NCBI GenBank assembly: GCA_001579985.1
Contig: LRSR01005941.1
Span: forward strand, 1-24,247
Direction of reading: 5' to 3'
Origin: Hypsibius dujardini
Taxonomy: Eukaryota; Tardigrada; Eutardigrada; Parachela; Hypsibiidae
Length of the DNA stretch: 24,247 nt
Below the pieces are notes generated by a model. It did not search any database and was not told the origin of the DNA. It saw nothing but the letters and a program-made list of their open reading frames with translations. Positions 18,715-24,247 of this stretch are shown piece after piece; the first letter of the stretch is position 1, and each line of letters starts with the position of its first letter. A program made the position numbers and the translations under genes.

Positions 18715-18788
18715 AGCACACACACACACACACGCGCACGCACACGCACACACACACGCACGCACACACACACACACACACACACGCA
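18715..18788. repeat. CA microsatellite
   Basis: About 70 bases of CA with scattered CG interruptions (CACGCACGCA). It generates false open frames of alternating Thr-His and Cys-Val. It lies in intergenic DNA. Confidence 0.95.
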
Positions 18789-19302
18789 GTTGTGCACACC
18801 CGGGGGTAAAACACTGACTGTTATAATCGGGAGAGCACAGTACAATCAGGAAAGTTTGGTGCCGATTTTTGGACCCCCCAGTAAATTAATACCATGGGGC
18901 AATAATAGCTAAATCAACTCAGTAGATCAATGAAGCACCCGATCCGCTTAAAATTTAATCACCGTCACAAATCAGACTCGTCGCCTGGTCGCCAATTTCT
19001 TCTCCGGTAAATGACCCATTTAGGCAGAATTGTTTTTAACAAATGATACAAGTCTGCTGAAAAATCAATGAATCTACCGCAGAGAAAAGGGTTCCATAAA
19101 TGGTAATTTAAACTACTCTTATATAAAAAATTTAATCAAGCGCCGAATTTTAAATTAATAGGTACGAACCATTTAATTTAAATTAATTTAAAATAATTTA
19201 ATTTGAAATAAAGCCTGTTTTGGCCTATTTTAAATCAATATTTAATTATTAACCTAAGCAACACTAGAGCGGTGAGGGTGAGGCGGTCAGGCCAGGACCG
19301 TT

Positions 19303-19643
19303 CAGTAAGGGTATTCAAAGTTCGCTTATGTGCAGCGTTTATTTCGCTATTTCAAACTCGCTTATCTCCCTGGTTTTAAAGATAAGCGAGAAAATCAGCG
19401 AAGAAGCTCCTTTTCTCGCTCATCTGCTCGCTAATTGTGTGCGTCTGTCTTGTGAGTGGTCCATGTGAGTTGAGATTATCGAAGGAGACAGAGCCCCAGG
19501 TAAGCCAGGGGGCGTGTCCTCGTATTACCGTTTGCAAGGGCGTGCAAAACCAGGGAGATTAGCGAGTTCGAAATAGCGAAATAAACACTTCTCTGGCCGC
19601 GAAATAAACACAGCAAATAAGCAAACTTTGAATACCCTCAGTG
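19303..19643. mobile_element. Foldback element with CAGTAAGGGTATTCAAAG ends
   Basis: The left arm (19303-19377) and right arm (about 19546-19643) are inverted copies sharing GGGTATTCAAAGTT, GCTTAT, TTTATTTCGC, TATTTC.AACTCGCT and ATCTCCCTGGTTTT. The right arm carries an extra ~20 bases in which AAATAAACAC is repeated. The element spans about 340 bases. Confidence 0.83.
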
Positions 19644-19763
19644 TTGGCTTTGGTTGGTCAAACATTCCATTTACTAAGGTACTTCGTACAGCTTGCCAAC
19701 ACGCTTCAGTCACGCGCGCATATCGCGCGTATTCAGGCATATCGCGCAGCACGACATGTCCTG

Positions 19764-19930
19764 ACACAGTGAAAGTCCCGAGATTCGAACGACGTCACAG
19801 TTCACTTTCTACTTTACTGCCTCAAACTCCAAACTAGCAACGGCCGGCTCCGAGCAAACGGTTCGATAGAAATAAACTCACGGGACCGTTCCAATCTTAG
19901 GACTTTGACTGTAATCAATTTATCACAATT
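19764..19930. repeat. Dispersed repeat, copy 2, with its own inverted ends
   Basis: 19764-19865 matches the inverse of 8681-8790. The two ends of this copy (CACAGTGAAAGTCCCGAGAT at about 19765, and TTAGGACTTTGACTGTAATC at about 19896) are themselves imperfect inverted repeats. That suggests a small foldback element of about 165 bases. The minus-strand GTTCGAATCTCGGG resembles a tRNA-type B box, so a tRNA-related SINE is an alternative. Confidence 0.65.
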
Positions 19931-20047
19931 AGCTTGGTTGGCAAATTTAAGTGTATGCTTATCGGTGTGGTTTTCTTTTTTAATCGCGTTGTTCGACCTT
20001 CGTATGCACACACACACACACACACCGTCCACGTAGAGTATTGTACT

Positions 20048-20385
20048 GTACGAGGTAAAGGCTGTTAACCAGGCCGGTTTTTTTCCACGTTGATTTCCCG
20101 GCGCTGCAGTGCTGCCATGCCATAGCAGATGGCTTGAAAACATTCAGAAAACATTCTCTGACCCATTTTAGTTCGTTCCTAAGCCTCACGGTTCGAATTT
20201 GGGTACAAACAAAGGAAGAGGAGAATCCCAATGGAGAAGTGTGCAAGCAGTCTGATAGAGGCGCCACTTCGGTTCCTTATGCGCCGCCGTTTCCTTACAA
20301 ACGACTTATGCGCCACCTGCTGGCCTGCCAGCCTGGTCAAGTTACGATTTCTAAAACGGCCTGGTTAATATTCCTTACCTCGTAC
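20048..20385. mobile_element. Foldback element with GTACGAGGTAA ends
   Basis: Left arm GTACGAGGTAAAGGCTGTTAACCAGGCCGGTTTTT (20048-20081 region) and the right arm (20352-20385) are near complements; the right arm contains AACGGCCTGGTTAATATTCC then TTACCTCGTAC. The element spans about 340 bases with no coding content. It ends about 440 bases before the CRYZ start codon. Confidence 0.8.
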
Positions 20386-20825
20386 TCGCACACAGCCGGG
20401 AGTTTCCGGGGCCCTGCATTAACGCCTACCGCTCTTTGTGTGTAGGCAAGATTCAACCTACTGGTGTAAGGCTGGGTAGGCGCAACCGAGAATCGGAGAG
20501 TTCCCCTTCGCTCGTTGTAGCACCACCGCCAGTGCATTTTTCCGTCAATGGGCCACAACGACGAGAGAGAAACCGTACGAGAGAGAGCGAGAAGGTGATA
20601 GCTCTCTCCATTGCAGAATTTCACTCGTGTTATATAGAGTAGACCCATTTTCCTTATACCAACCAAAGCAAAGTTAATTAAAGTCCTGATGGTTGGTGGC
20701 CATAATCCTTAACTAACTTCAAGGACTTGTGTATATTGTATTCAGACCAGCACGGGCAGTTTGCACGGACTAAGCATCGGATTGCAATAATTAGCAGGCA
20801 GACAAGCCCTAAACCTCGCGCCACG

Positions 20826-22423
20826 ATGCAGGCTATAAGAGTGTCCAAGTACGGTGGTCCGGAGGAGCTGCGCCTGGAGACCGTGCCGATCCCGACGCCT
20901 TCGGCGAAACAGGTAAGCGAGTATGTGTGATCAGTTAGAAAAATCTACCGCTACAATGAACATACGTGTACAGTAAGCGACAGAACTTCATCTAATGGAG
21001 GATCCCGGAAATGGGCAAAAGGGGCGGGGCAGGGTAATACGTGAAAAATCAACCAATCAACCAGCGGAGCTCCGTAACAATCGGAGCGGAGTTGATTGGT
21101 TGATTGTTCAATTATTACCCCTGCCCCGCCCCTTCTGTCGGGACCCTCTATTAGAATAAATTCTGTCGCTACTGTATACAGTTGAGAGTGTGAATTCTAC
21201 ATGTATTAAGCCTAATATATTTAGTAGAAATTAAAATGTGATTGTGGTTTCTTTAATTATCCTTTAGATTTTGATTCATGTCAAAGCGGTCGGTGTGAAC
21301 CCGGTGGAGACTTATGTGCGAGCTGGAGCGCAACTCCCGTTCAACCCCGTGTTGACTTATACACCGGGAAGCGATGCGGCCGGTGTGGTGGCGGCCATCG
21401 GTGCCGAGATAACTAACGTCAAGGTACACGCCAAGTTTATGGCGTCAGTCAGATCACTACTGTGCCAGAAAATAATTTCATTTATCTCTTTAAACGCTGA
21501 TCGCCGACTTGTGAATTCTGGACATCGTCATAATCCGTAAATTGTCTTATGGCACAGACACAGAGGCATAGGCAGAGACACAGACATTAACGCAGAACCG
21601 AACACACAGGCACAGAGAGTCAGACGCAGACACAGACATAGACACAGACACAGACACAGAGACAGACACAGACACAGACACAGACACAGACACAGACACA
21701 GACACAGACACAGACACAGACACAGACACAGACATCGTTCCGTTGCCTTCAGGTTACATCCAAATCTTCGAGAAAGCATTCAATCCCGCATTGCTTTTAT
21801 TTTGCTTTCAGAGTAGTGTATCATACAACGAGTACTCTTCCATATTGTGTTCTATAGTCCGCACACACCGTCCATGTTTTAGGTGGGGGATCGTGTGTAC
21901 ACCTGCGAAACCCGACACCTGACCGGAGCGTATGCTCAGTACATGCTGGCACCGCCCTCGAAGGTGTTCCTGCTGCCGGATCGTCTATCGTTCAGTCAAG
22001 GAGCTGCTCTGGGTATTCCCTACTTCACCGTCATTCGTGCCTTGAAACAGTCAGTTGATATATCATTCACTGCGTGACAGGATTCCCTTTGGGCAAAATT
22101 TGGGCCTTCTGTCGATCAATTGTGTTATGGGTTTAGGGCTCGATGGAAATCGGGTCAGAGGGTTCTTATTCACGGAGCAAGTGGTGGGGTGGGACTGGCC
22201 GCATGCCAGGTCGCCAAAGCCTGGGGTTTGGATGTCGTTGGAACAGCGGGCACCGATGAGGGCCTGGCGTTGATCAAGTCAGCAGGAGCACGCGTGGTAT
22301 TGAATCATCGTGACCCCCATCATGCCGCCAACTTGAAGGTTGGTGCCAATCTGACGGACAAGGTGACACGCATGCAAGATACTGTATGAACAGGCAAGCC
22401 GATAGACACAGACACAGGCAGGC

Positions 22424-22462
<39 letters not shown>

Positions 22463-22925
22463 GCCTTTGGTTAGTTACCATGACTAGTTACAGTATGACT
22501 GAACCGCAAGTTCCAGTTGGTTTCTTGCAGAATGCGGCCGACGGCAAGGGTTTCGACATCATCCTGGAAATGCAAGCCAGCACGAACCTGCCACTTGATA
22601 TTGATGTAGTCGCACCATTCGGAACTGTCGTCATTATTGGCAACCGTGGGGAAGTTCCAATCAACCCAGGCGCAATTGTAGGCAAAGAGTCGTTCATAAC
22701 CGCTGTTCTGTTGCTCTTGGCAACCGACGAGGACTTCGTTGAAATGGGCGCGCAGCTCGCCGAAGGTTTGAAAGCCGGCTATATTGATCCCATCATCGAT
22801 CAGGAATTCCCACTTGAACGCGCCCCAGAGGTATGCTTATCGTCCAATCCATTATGAAACACTTAAAAATTAATTGGAAGAGCCTTATACGTATTATCTC
22901 TAAATATACTTGCTTCGTCTATCTA

Positions 22926-22986
<61 letters not shown>

Positions 22987-23131
22987 TCGCCTGTCTGGCT
23001 AGATACTCGTATTGTCTGTGATTCAGTCTTGCAGCGTTAACTGACTTTATTGCTTGCGTACATCATAGGCACACAAGGCGATCATGGACGCATCTGCCGG
23101 AAGCAAAGGCAAAATTGTTTTACTTCCATAG
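20826..23131 (+). CDS. CRYZ: Zeta-crystallin-type NADPH quinone oxidoreductase
   Basis: Six exons: 20826-20912, 21268-21423, 21883-22049, 22137-22338, 22531-22830 and 23069-23131. GT-AG borders and phases 0, 0, 2, 0, 0 give 324 residues (human CRYZ 329). The N-terminal GroES-like part has YGGPEELRL, GVNPVETYVRAG and YTPGSDAAGVV. The Rossmann domain has the dinucleotide-binding HGASGGVGLAACQVAK at about 149-164, and a C-terminal part with INPGAIVGKESF and the end GSKGKIVLLP. It is the zinc-free MDR class, with no Cys/His metal sites. Members reduce quinones with NADPH in the cytosol and can bind AU-rich RNA. The ATG at 20826 is the first in this frame; reading upstream gives only non-ATG codons. 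An AATAAA lies at 23274-23279, 143 bases after the stop. Three introns carry GACA-type repeats and intron 1 carries a mariner-like element. Confidence 0.96.
20971..21174. mobile_element. Tc1/mariner-type MITE with TA target duplication
   Basis: The ends CAGTAAGCGACAGAACTTCA (left, 20971) and CAGTAGCGACAGAATTTATT (right, read on minus from 21174) are inverted copies, and TA flanks both tips (20969-20970 and 21175-21176). The arms continue inward through TCTAATRGAGGRTCCCG, GGGCGGGGCAGGG and a CAACCAATC stretch, so the whole 204 bases fold on themselves. It lies in CRYZ intron 1. CAGT ends with TA flanks are typical of non-autonomous Tc1/mariner derivatives. The inner arm is shared with the foldbacks at 13112-13333. 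Confidence 0.9.
21548..21736. repeat. GACACA hexanucleotide tract in CRYZ intron 2
   Basis: About 190 bases of CAGACACAGACA units, perfect for the last 80 or so and interrupted before that. It is a tandem microsatellite in a 459-nt intron. Confidence 0.93.
22405..22460. repeat. GACA microsatellite in CRYZ intron 4
   Basis: About ten perfect GACA units after a short CAGGCAGG lead, roughly 70 bases downstream of the intron 4 donor. Confidence 0.93.
22919..22990. repeat. TGTC microsatellite in CRYZ intron 5
   Basis: About 15 perfect TGTC units on the plus strand, opposite in orientation to the GACA tracts in introns 2 and 4 of the same gene. Confidence 0.95.
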
Positions 23132-23687
23132 ACAACAATTCTACCCAGTTTTCTGCCGACTTTGCTGTATCCATTGATGTAGTCGCAGACTCCTATGTTT
23201 TGCTTGTTAGTCAGACGCCGGATGGAAGGCGCTAAGCCGCAGCGACGGTCCGGGTGTGATTGGCTCTAAAGCGAATAAAACACGATGATTCAGACACGGT
23301 TGAAGACTTTGAAAGGAAAAGGGTGCGCGGGCTCCACCAAAACGTTACTGAACTGCAAACTTTTACGTCTGCAGTGAGTCTACATGACACCGAGACGGCA
23401 TGCACGACTGAGTGTTTTCGACCGACGCGAGAACCCTTGAAGAGGCAGAACTCAGAGAAGACTTTTACTGTTCTGATAAGAGTGCGCGAATACACTCCAT
23501 GTCTGAGTGATCCAGCCCGCGATCCTCAAGCACAATAACTGCGTAAACATTCCCCTTTGCAGCAGTTTTTTCTTATCTTCCATCGAAAATTTGTCGCCGC
23601 CGACAGAATTCGATAAAATCCCGGTAACAGTTTGAGCTTGTGCTGAAACTACAGATACACGCCTATTATTATTACTGCACATTGAAT
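23132..23687. other. CRYZ 3' end and MscL-like upstream region
   Basis: These 556 bases hold the CRYZ 3' untranslated region with its AATAAA signal (23274-23279) and the presumed promoter of the next gene. An open frame across 23260-23538 starts at TTG, encodes no family I recognise and overlaps the polyadenylation signal, so I do not call it. I see no TATA box near the MscL-like start. Confidence 0.5.
23274..23279 (+). terminator. Polyadenylation signal AATAAA for CRYZ
   Basis: This is the first canonical AATAAA after the CRYZ stop codon at 23131. A TG-rich element follows further on but is not distinctive. Confidence 0.5.
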
Positions 23688-24247
23688 ATGCCGCCGAAAA
23701 TCGACGAGATCGGTGACCGGGCCAAGGATTTCGGTAAGGAAGCGATCGGTCACGTGGGCGGATTCCTCGGCGAATTTAAGGCCTTTATCAATCGCGGCAA
23801 TGTGGTGGACCTCGCCGTCGGAGTCATCCTCGGCGCGGCGTTCGGCGCGGTCGTCGCGTCCCTCGTCGCAGACATCTTCAGTCCCATCCTCGGGCTCTTC
23901 AGCACAGCATCCCTGCAAGACCTCTTCATCATCATGCGCTATCGGAAGGACAGCAACGACAGTCTGCTGGAGGTGTGTCCTACTCGTAATCAAAATTCCT
24001 GAAAAATAAAACTACTGTAGCGCGCGATTCTAAGACGCGACGCAAACTGCGTTTTCCGTATATTTGGCTCCAGGTGTGCGTCCAAAAGCACCTACCCATT
24101 GAAATGCGCCTCAGTCTTCAATCAAGCAACTTACCAACGGCCCACATCCTAAACGATCTTCACAAATATATAATCAAGAGATCAATCAACCAGAAAAGCA
24201 GGCGTTTACGTTAGCCACCGGTGGAGGAAAGCGTCTCCGATTTCCTC
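23688..24247 (+). CDS. mscL: MscL-like large-conductance mechanosensitive channel, 5' exon (partial)
   Basis: Exon 1 (23688-23972, phase 0) encodes 95 residues and ends at a GTGTGT donor. The rest of the gene is not in the window. After a ~30-residue basic/acidic lead ([16 protein letters not shown]) the exon reads [21 protein letters not shown], then [16 protein letters not shown]. This is the diagnostic N-terminal helix and first membrane helix (about 38-71) of MscL, including the Gly/Ala-rich pore-lining pattern. The following [13 protein letters not shown] matches the start of the extracellular loop. The second membrane helix and its YG.F lead-in are not found before 24247. The exon read on without splicing stops at 23999-24001 and would lack helix 2. 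MscL opens on membrane tension to release solutes during osmotic downshock. The family is typical of bacteria, archaea and some fungi. An intron in an animal-like neighbourhood suggests an old, domesticated horizontal transfer, but assembly chimerism must be excluded. Confidence 0.82.

Larger units (their letters stand above)
17355..20825. other. Gene-poor 3.5 kb block rich in inverted-repeat elements
   Basis: I find no supportable coding exon between the start of the minus-strand 739-residue gene and the CRYZ start. The block contains a short GATGGAAAAAATC tandem array (17372-17444, in the 5' region of the minus gene), foldback elements at 17976-18259, 18477-18649, 19303-19643, 19764-19930 and 20048-20385, and CA repeats at 18715-18788 and 20007-20025. 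An AT-rich stretch lies at about 19050-19260. The promoter of the minus-strand gene and that of CRYZ must lie at its two ends. Confidence 0.6.

Noticed and set aside
20126-20200. tRNA-like A and B boxes (TAGCAGATGGC ... GGTTCGAATTTGGG)
   Set aside because: The spacing is too long for a tRNA, no cloverleaf forms by eye, and the segment lies inside a foldback element.
20727-20825. N-terminal extension of CRYZ (possible mitochondrial targeting sequence)
   Set aside because: The in-frame upstream stretch begins at TTG, not ATG. The ATG at 20826 matches the usual N-terminus of the family.
21528-21779. Cys-Leu or Ser-Val repeat frames on the minus strand
   Set aside because: They are translations of the GACACA microsatellite in CRYZ intron 2.
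23260-23538. 92-residue plus-strand frame between CRYZ and the MscL-like gene
   Set aside because: It starts at TTG, overlaps the CRYZ polyadenylation signal and resembles no family I know.

Overview
This window is a stretch of eukaryotic nuclear genome, most probably from an invertebrate animal. Coding sequence is broken into exons by GT-AG introns of 63 to about 1240 nt. Reading frames join in phase across 24 introns in five genes. Introns and intergenic DNA are full of short tandem repeats (GACA/TGTC, CAAT/GATT, CA) and short inverted-repeat elements. The animal assignment rests on the gene set (PPAN, CISD2, CRYZ), the three-exon CISD2 layout and the intron density. The exact lineage cannot be fixed from sequence reading; a tardigrade-like or other small invertebrate genome is only a guess.

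Layout: 1-2578 is mainly repeats with one doubtful minus-strand exon (2176-2311). 2579-6140 (+) is the ribosome-biogenesis factor PPAN/SSF1 in seven exons, with a long Gly/Arg-rich tail. 6141-7498 is intergenic with a 44-bp tandem repeat. 7499-10845 (+) is a four-exon gene for a secreted-pathway, single-pass membrane protein whose ectodomain is about seven degenerate repeats rich in N-glycosylation sequons. 11392-12613 (-) is a CDGSH iron-sulfur protein of the CISD2 type in three exons. 13362-17354 (-) is an eight-exon gene for a 739-residue protein I do not recognise. 17355-20825 is a gene-poor block holding at least five inverted-repeat (MITE-like) elements. 20826-23131 (+) is a zeta-crystallin-type quinone oxidoreductase (CRYZ) in six exons. 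23688 to beyond the right edge (+) is the start of an MscL-like mechanosensitive channel gene, cut by the window end.

The genes are functionally unrelated housekeeping or surface genes and form no operon or pathway. The two most unusual items are the MscL-like channel, a family known mainly from prokaryotes and fungi, in an otherwise animal-looking, intron-containing locus, and the repeat glycoprotein. The non-coding DNA shows several families of Tc1/mariner-like or foldback elements, one with clear TA target-site flanks. Intron 2 of PPAN contains a tandem duplication that copies the exon 2 splice donor.
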